Below are positions 1 to 5,300 of a stretch of DNA of 6,859 bases, piece by piece. The notes beneath the pieces are model-generated. The model saw only the letters and a program-made list of their open reading frames with translations, was not told where the DNA came from and did no database searches. This stretch comes from DATKMP01 sp035541775. GTDB taxonomy: Bacteria > Bacteroidota > Ignavibacteria > UBA10030. Every line of letters starts with the position of its first letter. Within the stretch, counting starts at the first letter, position 1. Position numbers and translations under genes: made by a program. The DNA lies in contig DATKMP010000221.1 in assembly GCA_035541775.1 (NCBI GenBank), positions 1-6,859 on the forward strand, written 5' to 3'.

Positions 1-1
1 T

Positions 2-373
2 GTCGAACGCGTTATCGTGCCCGACAGTTGCATCCTTCTTGATTTTATTCTCGGCGACATGACAAAGATCATCGATAATCTTCTTGTTTATCCGGAACAC
101 ATGGAACGGAATTTAAATTTAACGCACGGCTTAATTTTTTCACAGGAAGTTCTTCTCGCGTTGACCAAAAAAGGTATGAAACGCGAAGATGCCTACCGGA
201 TGGTTCAGGAACAGGCGATGCAGGTCTGGAAAGAGGGAAAAGATTTTAAAGAATTACTGCTTGCAAGTGATGCCGTGAAACCGCATCTTACAAAAGAAGA
301 GTTGGACAATTTGTTTGATGCCAGACGCAGTCTGAAACATCTCGATTATATGTTCGAGCGTGTGGGATTATAA
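2..373 (+). CDS. purB: Adenylosuccinate lyase, C-terminal part (5' end outside window)
   Basis: PurB performs two steps of purine synthesis: cleavage of SAICAR to AICAR and of adenylosuccinate to AMP, both releasing fumarate, in the cytoplasm. Only the last 123 residues are present; the frame is open to the window edge, so the gene starts upstream. The visible part begins with VERVIVPDS, continues through a helix ending in NLLVYPEHMERN and LTHGLIFSQEVLLAL, and finishes with LKHLDYMFERVGL. This matches the order and wording of the ADSL C-terminal domain in bacterial PurB of the B. subtilis type, including the usual FERLGL-like tail. The catalytic signature loop (SSxMPxKxNP) lies upstream and cannot be checked. 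The ATG-like or GTG codons inside the fragment (for example at position 17) are internal, not starts. hicB follows 15 nt after the stop. Confidence 0.93.
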   Translation, partial: VERVIVPDSCILLDFILGDMTKIIDNLLVYPEHMERNLNLTHGLIFSQEVLLALTKKGMKREDAYRMVQEQAMQVWKEGKDFKELLLASDAVKPHLTKEELDNLFDARRSLKHLDYMFERVGL

Positions 374-388
374 AAATAAGAGGTCGGT

Positions 389-595
389 ATGACGCAAACG
401 TTTACATTGGAATACTGGAAAGAAAAAACATGGTATGTCGGCAGATTAAAAGAAGTGCCAGGGGTTTTTAGTCAGGCAAAGACCTTAAGCGAACTTGAAC
501 AAAATATTAAAGAAGTATATAAGTTGATGCAAGAAGAAGAGGCATCGCTTCCCTTGCATCCGGTTAAAACTAAAGTATTAGCGATCGCTGTATGA
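389..595 (+). CDS. hicB: HicB-family antitoxin, short form
   Basis: Predicted antitoxin of a type II toxin-antitoxin pair, expected to bind and neutralise the HicA toxin encoded directly downstream. The 68-residue protein has the HicB partial RNase H-like fold pattern: a first strand FTLEYWKEKTWYVGRL (about residues 5-20), the diagnostic EVPGVFSQAKTLSELEQNI (22-40) and an amphipathic helix KEVYKLMQEEE. Full-length HicB proteins such as that of E. coli are about twice this size because they carry a C-terminal ribbon-helix-helix or HTH DNA-binding domain; none is present here, so classical autorepression by HicB is doubtful. The ATG is preceded by AAGAGG at 378-383 with 5 nt spacing. The stop overlaps the hicA start (ATGA at 592-595), indicating translational coupling. 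Antitoxin-first order is the reverse of E. coli hicAB but common for this short class. Confidence 0.85.
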   Translation: MTQTFTLEYWKEKTWYVGRLKEVPGVFSQAKTLSELEQNIKEVYKLMQEEEASLPLHPVKTKVLAIAV

Positions 596-783
596 AGCGA
601 AAAGAGTTTGTGAAAGAACTTGAACGTCAAGGGTGTTTTTTAAAACGTCATGGTTCAAATCACGATATCTTTCACAATCCATTAACACAATGCAGTGCGC
701 CGATACCACGGCATAACGAAATAGCAGATTCATTATGTAATCTTATACGTAAACAACTTGGAATAAGAAAAGAAATCCATTAA
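592..783 (+). CDS. hicA: HicA-family mRNA interferase toxin
   Basis: Predicted ribosome-independent mRNA interferase toxin with a small double-stranded RNA-binding-like fold. The 63-residue protein shows the HicA layout: an N-terminal helix KRKEFVKELERQG (2-14), the strand-turn KRHGSNHDIFHNP (18-30) carrying the probable catalytic His24, the strand APIPRHNEI (36-44), and a final helix with IRKQLGI (52-58). The RHGSNHD and PRHNEI wording is typical of the subfamily paired with short HicB proteins. Translation is coupled to hicB through the 4-nt ATGA overlap. It ends 5 nt before nadE. All key residues appear intact, so the toxin is probably functional; activity itself cannot be read from the sequence. 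Confidence 0.87.
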   Translation: MKRKEFVKELERQGCFLKRHGSNHDIFHNPLTQCSAPIPRHNEIADSLCNLIRKQLGIRKEIH

Positions 784-788
784 TCATT

Positions 789-1634
789 ATGGAAACATCA
801 CGACGGACAAATAGAGCAGACTTAAAAGTAAATGCAGAACTCGTGCGAGAACTGCTGATACGATTCATTCTTGATGAAACGACCGCAGCCGGATTTACGA
901 ACGCAGTGATCGGTGTGTCGGGTGGTGTGGATTCTGCGGTGTCGGCTGTGCTGGCAGCGAAAGCGCTCGGCGGCGAACATGTTCTCGGCGTGATGATGCC
1001 TTACAAAACAAGCAGTGCAAATAGTTTGACCGACGCCAAAATACTTATGGATAAATTTGGTATTCGATCTGAAACCGTTGAAATTACCAAAATGGTCGAC
1101 GCATATTGCGATGAACATAAAATTACAGATCCACTTCGCCGCGGGAATGTGATGGCGCGAATGCGCATGGTTGTGCTGTACGATTTATCCGCTCGCGAAC
1201 GTGCGCTTGTCATCGGTACGAGCAACAAAACAGAAATTCTCGTCGGATACGGAACGCAGCATGGCGATCTTGCTTCGGCCATTAATCCCATCGGCGATCT
1301 GTACAAATCACAAATCTGGCAAATTGCAGAAGCGTTAGACGTGCCGAAGCCGATCATCGAAAAACCGCCTTCAGCAGATTTATGGGAAGGGCAGACGGAT
1401 GAAATGGAAATGGGCATCACGTACGCTAAGCTTGATGCGTTGCTGTACGAAATGATCGATGAACGTCAGCCGGACGAGGAATTGTTGAAACAGGGATTCG
1501 ATGCCGCGTTGATTCAAAAAGTACGCGGGATGATTCAGCGTAATCAATTTAAACGCCGCCCGCCGGTGATTGCCAAAGTTTCTTATCGTACGGTGAATGT
1601 CGATTTTCGGTACGTGCGGGATTGGGGAATCTAA
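789..1634 (+). CDS. nadE: NAD+ synthetase (ammonia-dependent type, no glutaminase domain)
   Basis: Catalyses the last step of NAD+ synthesis: ATP-dependent amidation of nicotinic acid adenine dinucleotide through an adenylated intermediate. The 281-residue protein is a single adenine nucleotide alpha-hydrolase (N-type ATP pyrophosphatase) domain. Visible motifs are the PP-loop SGGVDS (44-49), MPYKTSS (70-76), RRGNVMARMRM (117-127), the substrate-loop GTSNKTE (143-149) with YGTQHGD (154-160), and PPSADLWEGQTDE (193-205). The N-terminal glutaminase domain of the long eukaryotic/mycobacterial enzymes is absent, so ammonia is the expected nitrogen donor unless a partner glutaminase exists. The length agrees with the short bacterial class. 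No good Shine-Dalgarno precedes the ATG, which lies 5 nt after hicA, so translation may depend on coupling. rsmI begins 6 nt downstream. Confidence 0.95.
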   Translation: METSRRTNRADLKVNAELVRELLIRFILDETTAAGFTNAVIGVSGGVDSAVSAVLAAKALGGEHVLGVMMPYKTSSANSLTDAKILMDKFGIRSETVEITKMVDAYCDEHKITDPLRRGNVMARMRMVVLYDLSARERALVIGTSNKTEILVGYGTQHGDLASAINPIGDLYKSQIWQIAEALDVPKPIIEKPPSADLWEGQTDEMEMGITYAKLDALLYEMIDERQPDEELLKQGFDAALIQKVRGMIQRNQFKRRPPVIAKVSYRTVNVDFRYVRDWGI

Positions 1635-1640
1635 TCAGAT

Positions 1641-2363
1641 ATGAGTGAATCGATACAAGCGGGAACTCTGTATCTCGTTGCAACGCCTATCGGCAATCTG
1701 GAAGATATGACCTATCGCGCTGTAAAAATATTATCATCGGTCGATATGATTGCTGCGGAAGATACGCGCACGACAAAAATTTTGCTCGATCATTACAACA
1801 TTGTTAAACCGATGGTGAGTTATTACAGCTATAATGAGCAAGCGCGCGCGCCGCAGCTTATCGAAAAATTGCTCGCGGGGCAATCGGTAGCGGTTGTTTC
1901 CGATGCCGGAACGCCCGGCATTTCCGATCCGGCCTTCCACATTGTGCAGCAAGCATTAGAAAATAATATTCACATTATTCCTGTACCGGGAGCAAGCGCT
2001 GTTCTTTCGGCATTGATTGTCAGCGGGTTGCCGACCGACCGGTTTGTCTTTGAAGGATTTCTCCCGCTGAAAAAAGGAAGGAAGACAAAATTTGAATTGC
2101 TGAAAATGGAATCGCGCACCGTCGTTCTTTACGAATCGCCGCATCGAATTGTCCGGACGCTGGAAGATATTTTAGAACATCTCGGCAATCGTCGTGTGGC
2201 TGTTGCGCGAGAACTGACAAAAAAGTTTGAAGAAGTTTTGCGCGGAACGACGGAATCCGTTTTGGCTGAAATCAAATCGAAACAGCCGCGCGGGGAATAC
2301 GTTATTGTCCTTAACGGCAGTCAGGAAAAAACGATGCAAAGCACGATGAATGATAATCCATGA
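1641..2363 (+). CDS. rsmI: 16S rRNA (cytidine(1402)-2'-O)-methyltransferase
   Basis: RsmI uses S-adenosylmethionine to methylate the ribose of C1402 in the decoding centre of 16S rRNA. The 240-residue protein is a tetrapyrrole-methylase-fold (class III) enzyme with all signature segments: LVATPIGNLEDMT (12-24), AAEDTRTT (38-45), VSDAGTPGISDP (86-97), PVPGASA (114-120), FVFEGFLP (135-142), YESPHR (164-169) and ARELTKKFEE (189-198), ending with GEYVIVL (218-224). E. coli RsmI is about 286 residues; the difference is the small C-terminal accessory domain, which is missing here and in many other bacteria. It starts 6 nt after nadE, with only a distant G-rich stretch upstream, consistent with operon translation. 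No terminator is seen behind it. Confidence 0.95.
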   Translation: MSESIQAGTLYLVATPIGNLEDMTYRAVKILSSVDMIAAEDTRTTKILLDHYNIVKPMVSYYSYNEQARAPQLIEKLLAGQSVAVVSDAGTPGISDPAFHIVQQALENNIHIIPVPGASAVLSALIVSGLPTDRFVFEGFLPLKKGRKTKFELLKMESRTVVLYESPHRIVRTLEDILEHLGNRRVAVARELTKKFEEVLRGTTESVLAEIKSKQPRGEYVIVLNGSQEKTMQSTMNDNP

Positions 2364-2439
2364 TAATTCATTAAACCAATTTTATTCTGAAGCATCAAAC
2401 CTACAATATGAACACAAACACTATAAACAAATTATTGTT

Positions 2440-2444
2440 GGAGG
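2440..2444 (+). promoter_or_regulatory. Strong ribosome binding site fixing the lipoprotein start
   Basis: GGAGG lies 4 nt before the ATG at 2449. It selects this start over an in-frame ATG at 2350, which would overlap the end of rsmI and place 33 non-signal residues ahead of a clean lipoprotein signal peptide. Confidence 0.8.
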
Positions 2445-2448
2445 ATGT

Positions 2449-3378
2449 ATGAAGCGCACTGCAATATATATCGTATGTGCCGGTATTATTTTTTCTTTAG
2501 GGATCATCGGATGCCAAAAATCATCTCCCACGGGGCCGGCAAGCATGAATCCGGTTTCTTCGAGCGATCAGCAGTCTATCGCTGCAATGATTTCTCAAGA
2601 TGCATTGTTGACAAACGATGTAACAATTTTTGACGATGGAGCCGCGTCCAATTCTCCGTCGCTCGCCAAAACCGATACCGTCATCTCACCGCGCGCATGG
2701 GGAAGGCATTTTACAAGCTGGACCGGCGATAAAGTATATACGCAGCTTGATGATTCGACAGTTCTTGCAACGATCACCAATACCTTAACGGGAAATTTAT
2801 GGATATGGTCCACCGGTGGTACGGTGCAGAAACCAATTACCATGACGACGACGAGAAATGTAAAATTTGTGAAAGTGATAGGAAAAGATAGTACCAAGTG
2901 GACTGAAAAATTTGTTTCGGCGATGCAAGGTACGACGTCCTCGGGCGTTGATACGATTTCGATTACCGATGTTACATTTTTCATCGGAAGCGATACCATT
3001 GATATTACAAGCCCGCCGGATCAATATTATTTGCAAATGGGACGCACAGGGCGGTTTGGATTGCACACTTTGATACGGGATGTTACACGGAAATTTACGG
3101 TCCAAGCAACGGTGGTGAGCAATTCACCGGACAGCGATGTCGTTGTTCTGTATCATCCCAACGCTTCGGTTGTGCGGATCCGCGAACGTATGGTGCAGCT
3201 GAGTGTGACGCCGAACGGCGATGGAAAAACGTACACGCATGTTTATAAACGGAGCTGGATCGGCGACTATCCCGGCGACCATACCATTACCGTCGGTGCG
3301 CTCTCAAAAAATTCTTTATTTGATAGTCAAGATGCTGTGACCTCGCACGAATGGGGCATTCCCTACATCGTACAATAA
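2449..3378 (+). CDS. Predicted lipoprotein of unknown function
   Basis: I do not recognise the family. The 309-residue product starts with a classic lipoprotein signal peptide: MKR, a hydrophobic stretch (residues 4-20) and lipobox I-I-G-C with the lipidated Cys at 22. No Asp follows the Cys, so outer-membrane sorting by the usual rule is possible. Residues 23-75 are Ser/Pro/Gln-rich and probably a flexible tether (SSPTGP, NPVSSSDQQ). From about residue 80 the chain looks beta-rich with alternating Thr/Val strands; notable motifs are RAWGRHF (82-88), NLWIWSTGG (115-123) and VTPNGDGKTYTHVYKRSW (253-270). Internal Cys residues are absent after position 22, and no catalytic motif is apparent. 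It is separated from rsmI by 85 nt and followed by an intrinsic terminator, so it is probably its own transcript or the last gene of the upstream one. A surface or periplasmic binding or structural role is possible but not shown. Confidence 0.82.
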   Translation: MKRTAIYIVCAGIIFSLGIIGCQKSSPTGPASMNPVSSSDQQSIAAMISQDALLTNDVTIFDDGAASNSPSLAKTDTVISPRAWGRHFTSWTGDKVYTQLDDSTVLATITNTLTGNLWIWSTGGTVQKPITMTTTRNVKFVKVIGKDSTKWTEKFVSAMQGTTSSGVDTISITDVTFFIGSDTIDITSPPDQYYLQMGRTGRFGLHTLIRDVTRKFTVQATVVSNSPDSDVVVLYHPNASVVRIRERMVQLSVTPNGDGKTYTHVYKRSWIGDYPGDHTITVGALSKNSLFDSQDAVTSHEWGIPYIVQ

Positions 3379-3406
3379 AGCATTGATTCAACGATAATTT
3401 TACAGA

Positions 3407-3437
3407 CCCTCGTCTTTTCAAGGCGAGGGTTTTTTTT
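3407..3437 (+). terminator. Rho-independent terminator after the lipoprotein gene
   Basis: A 10-bp stem (3407-3416 CCCTCGTCTT with 3420-3429 AAGGCGAGGG, one T-G wobble) closes a TTC loop and is followed by eight Ts (3430-3437). It lies 29 nt after the lipoprotein stop. The converging glycosylase ends at 3471, but the minus strand has no comparable T-run after the hairpin, so it mainly serves the plus strand. Confidence 0.93.
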
Positions 3438-3470
3438 GAGCAGAAGTATGCAAGGCAATATCGAATTCGA

Positions 3471-4382
3471 TTAAAACGGAAACTTTTGCTTGATCCAATG
3501 CTTTGTCATTTCAGACCAGAAGATTAGTCCGCGCCATTTGCCATACGATGCGTAATGTTTTTCGATTGTTGTATCGGAAACTTTTCGCCCGCCGTGATGC
3601 AGTTCATAATATTTTCCACGTGTCCACGAATCCAATCCTAACCGGTCGTAATGTCCGAGCAAGCGCAGTAAATTGCTGGCGGCATATTCGCCCACGCCTT
3701 TTATCGCCCGAAGCTGTTTATATAATTCATCCGTCGAAAGATTCTCTGAACGAAATGCCTCGATATCAATTTTATGCGATGCCACGTTTTCGGAGAATTC
3801 TAACAGGAACGGCGCACGATATCCGGCATGAATTTCTTTGCGCAAAAATGCGTCGCTTGTACTTGCAATCGCTTCTGGCGTTGGAAAGCTGTGCATGCCT
3901 CCGTTGAATTTTTTTCCAAGTGACTCGACAAAATTGTTCACCATGATTTCGGTCAACGCCCAGCTGCAATTCGTCGTGCAGATCATTTTGACAATATCTT
4001 CAAAAACCATTGGCGAGCGGAGCAACCTTCCAGTGTGAAGTTTGGCGATCCATCGGTAGTACGGATAGTGTTTGACATATTGAAAGAATTCCGCGTAATC
4101 TTCATCCAATCGAAAGCACGAACGAATTTGCTTTCGGATTTCTTGCTGCTGCCGCGATGAACATGGCTTGCCGCTTTGGACGCTGATTTTCAATTTTTCC
4201 AAAGCCGGCGCAGTGATGACACAGTGAACCAGCGTGCCATCCGATAATTCCAAAAGCCGATGGAGCGAGGCAAGTTCTTTATCCACCCTGAACGGCGGCA
4301 GCGAACACCAGCCGTGACTGTACACCGTCCGCCAAAAATGAAAATCCGATGGCGTTGTTAAAGTAAGCGAATGTGTTTTCAT
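3471..4382 (-). CDS. HhH-GPD family DNA glycosylase (AlkA/OGG superfamily, monofunctional)
   Basis: Probable base-excision-repair glycosylase that flips out a damaged base and cleaves its N-glycosidic bond. The chosen start gives 303 residues. The helix-hairpin-helix LRAIKGVGEYAAS (224-236) is followed by LGLDSWTR, in which Asp251 is the conserved catalytic aspartate of the HhH-GPD motif. Where OGG1-type bifunctional enzymes carry the Schiff-base Lys inside the hairpin (GVGTKVA), this protein has Tyr (GVGEYAA), so only glycosylase activity without lyase activity is expected. An ICTTNCSW segment (134-141) resembles the helix that contacts DNA in OGG/AlkA proteins. No Fe-S cluster cysteines are seen at the C-terminus. 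The substrate (alkylated purine, 8-oxoguanine or other) cannot be assigned. An upstream in-frame ATG at 4433 would add 17 residues but lacks a ribosome binding site; the ATG at 4382 has GAGGAG 4 nt ahead. Confidence 0.88.
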   Translation of the reverse strand: MKTHSLTLTTPSDFHFWRTVYSHGWCSLPPFRVDKELASLHRLLELSDGTLVHCVITAPALEKLKISVQSGKPCSSRQQQEIRKQIRSCFRLDEDYAEFFQYVKHYPYYRWIAKLHTGRLLRSPMVFEDIVKMICTTNCSWALTEIMVNNFVESLGKKFNGGMHSFPTPEAIASTSDAFLRKEIHAGYRAPFLLEFSENVASHKIDIEAFRSENLSTDELYKQLRAIKGVGEYAASNLLRLLGHYDRLGLDSWTRGKYYELHHGGRKVSDTTIEKHYASYGKWRGLIFWSEMTKHWIKQKFPF

Positions 4383-4386
4383 GATG

Positions 4387-4392
4387 CTCCTC
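4387..4392 (-). promoter_or_regulatory. Ribosome binding site fixing the glycosylase start
   Basis: On the minus strand GAGGAG ends 4 nt before the ATG at 4382-4380. It favours this start over the longer in-frame alternative at 4433. Confidence 0.75.
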
Positions 4393-4404
4393 AGTTCTTC
4401 CAAG

Positions 4405-4433
4405 AATATAACTGGAGGCGTTACAAGAAGCAA
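4405..4433 (-). promoter_or_regulatory. Possible sigma70-type promoter for the glycosylase gene
   Basis: Minus strand: TTGCTT (4433-4428), a 17-nt spacer, then TATATT (4410-4405). The -10 matches TATAAT in 5 of 6 positions and the -35 matches TTGACA in 3 of 6. Transcription would start near 4398, giving a leader of about 16 nt that just includes the GAGGAG site. If the host belongs to Bacteroidota with non-canonical promoters, this match may be fortuitous. Confidence 0.35.
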
Positions 4434-4512
4434 TGAAGTTTTCGTCCGATGAACCTTTTCTTGCTTTCCTGCATCCTATATTCAACAAAGTAATTTATGT
4501 AAGGATTGACTG

Positions 4513-4728
4513 ATGGAAAAAAATGTCGGAACACTTGACCGCGCGATCCGCGTCTCGGTTGCACTTGTGATTGCGGGATTGTATTTTACAGGAGCAATAA
4601 GCGGCACGCTGGCGCTGGTGCTCGGTATTGTCGCAGTCGTGCTTATCGCGACAAGTTTTCTCGGGCGATGCCCGTTGTATTGTCCGCTGAAACTTTCGAC
4701 GCTCAAGAAATCAGATACACAACCATAA
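4513..4728 (+). CDS. YgaP-like transmembrane domain protein (DUF2892)
   Basis: Small inner-membrane protein of 71 residues. It opens with the family hallmark EKNVGTLDRAIRV (2-14), followed by a first membrane segment ALVIAGLYFTGAI (about 17-29) and a second, longer one (about 32-50), then the family-typical RCPLYCPLKL (52-61). The same domain forms the membrane anchor of rhodanese YgaP in E. coli, but no rhodanese domain is present here; its stand-alone role is unknown. The CPLYC motif contains two Cys separated by three residues, one more than the common CPLY version I recall. AAGGA at 4501-4505 precedes the ATG by 7 nt. It is divergent from the glycosylase and lies 16 nt before the OsmC-family gene, so the two plus-strand genes are likely one transcript. 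Confidence 0.85.
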   Translation: MEKNVGTLDRAIRVSVALVIAGLYFTGAISGTLALVLGIVAVVLIATSFLGRCPLYCPLKLSTLKKSDTQP

Positions 4729-4744
4729 CACCAAATAAAAATCT

Positions 4745-5182
4745 ATGACAAAAAATATTTATCTCCGGCAACTGAAAGGAAATACCTTTGCAGCAAAATC
4801 GAATTCGCATCACTGGGTGGTGATGGATACAAAAAGCGAAGCGGGCGGAATGGAAGGCGCATCGACGCCAAAAGAATTACTGCTTGCCGCGCTTGCGGGC
4901 TGTACATCGATGGACGTAATTCCGATTTTAAAAAAGAAACGCGCGCCGGTGGTTGCATACGAATGTAACGTCAGCGGCGAAGAAGCCGAAGAGCATCCGA
5001 AAATTTTTAAAACTATTCACCTTGAATATGTTTTTTACGGCGACGGCATCAAGACCGAAGATGTGGAACGCGCGATAGAATTATCGCGGACAAAATATTG
5101 CAGTGTCTCGGCGCAGCTTTCTGCAAGCGCGGAAATCACGCATTCCTACCGCATCGAACCTGCAGCAAAAGCGACAGAATAA
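4745..5182 (+). CDS. OsmC-family peroxiredoxin-like protein
   Basis: Probable thiol-dependent hydroperoxide-detoxifying protein of the OsmC/Ohr fold, 145 residues, cytoplasmic. The two reactive cysteines are in place: Cys53 in LAALAGCTSMDV (48-59), at the start of the central helix, and Cys119 in RTKYCSVSAQL (115-125). GGMEGASTPKELLLAALAGC matches the family's active-site approach. Its length and C-terminal wording fit the general OsmC/YhfA-like group better than Ohr; physiological substrate and reductant are unknown. The leader before the ATG is A-rich with no Shine-Dalgarno, and the gene is 16 nt behind the DUF2892 gene, so translation may be coupled or rely on an unstructured leader. The gene is intact, which shows that the insertion sequence downstream has not disrupted it. 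Confidence 0.9.
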   Translation: MTKNIYLRQLKGNTFAAKSNSHHWVVMDTKSEAGGMEGASTPKELLLAALAGCTSMDVIPILKKKRAPVVAYECNVSGEEAEEHPKIFKTIHLEYVFYGDGIKTEDVERAIELSRTKYCSVSAQLSASAEITHSYRIEPAAKATE

Positions 5183-5288
5183 AAAATATTTTTAGCAGTT
5201 TCCGTCAGCTTGAGCCGCTGGTGAGCAGCACCATCACGCGCTCGCGATTCTTTCAGAAAGTAACAGTTGCTTGTTTCAAAGTCCATTG
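5183..5288 (+). other. Non-coding flank between the OsmC gene and the insertion sequence
   Basis: No credible gene is seen. The stretch begins A/T-rich (5183-5194), then contains a GC-rich hairpin at 5212-5243, and near its end a TTGTTT that could act as a -35 element. I assign it to the host side because two independent sequence matches place the element's left end near 5289; if that boundary is wrong, part of this stretch belongs to the insertion sequence. Confidence 0.45.
5212..5243 (+). terminator. Hairpin downstream of the OsmC gene, weak terminator candidate or palindromic target
   Basis: GAGC (5212-5215) pairs with GCTC (5240-5243), GC (5217-5218) with GC (5238-5239), and TGGTG (5219-5223) with CACCA (5229-5233), leaving an AGCAG loop and a TCAC internal bulge. 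The stem is strong, but only a poor T-run (ATTCTTTC from 5247) follows, so termination is uncertain. Confidence 0.35.
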
Positions 5289-5299
5289 CTTCGTATCCT
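5271..5299 (+). promoter_or_regulatory. Possible junction-spanning promoter for the bridge RNA
   Basis: TTGTTT (5271-5276) and TATCCT (5294-5299) are separated by 17 nt and would start transcription near 5306, at the beginning of the proposed RNA. The -10-like part lies in the element and the -35-like part in the flank. In the excised circle the -35 would come from the right end. Both matches are weak (4/6 and 3/6). Confidence 0.22.
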
Positions 5300-5300
5300 C

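Noticed and set aside
1001..1420. Minus-strand open frame of 139 codons within nadE
   Set aside because: Antisense to conserved NadE motifs; composition is that of a reverse-strand shadow.
2371..2427. Promoter before the lipoprotein gene (TACAAT at 2402 or TATAAA at 2422)
   Set aside because: Neither has a -35-like hexamer at an acceptable distance, and no Bacteroidota-type TTTG/TAnnTTTG pair was found.
2350..2448. N-terminal extension of the lipoprotein to an ATG overlapping rsmI
   Set aside because: It would bury the signal peptide behind 33 polar residues and has no ribosome binding site, while GGAGG precedes the ATG at 2449.
3503..3907. Plus-strand open frame of 134 codons opposite the glycosylase
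   Set aside because: Antisense to the HhH-GPD motif and lacks a ribosome binding site; shadow of the real gene.
4454..4499. Promoter for the DUF2892-OsmC unit (TATATT at 4477)
   Set aside because: The sequence 17 nt upstream (CCTTTT) does not resemble a -35 element; one must exist in this divergent gap, but I cannot place it.
5250..5260. Small inverted repeat CTTT-CAG-AAAG
   Set aside because: A four-pair A/T stem with a three-base loop is expected by chance and shows no link to the other structures.
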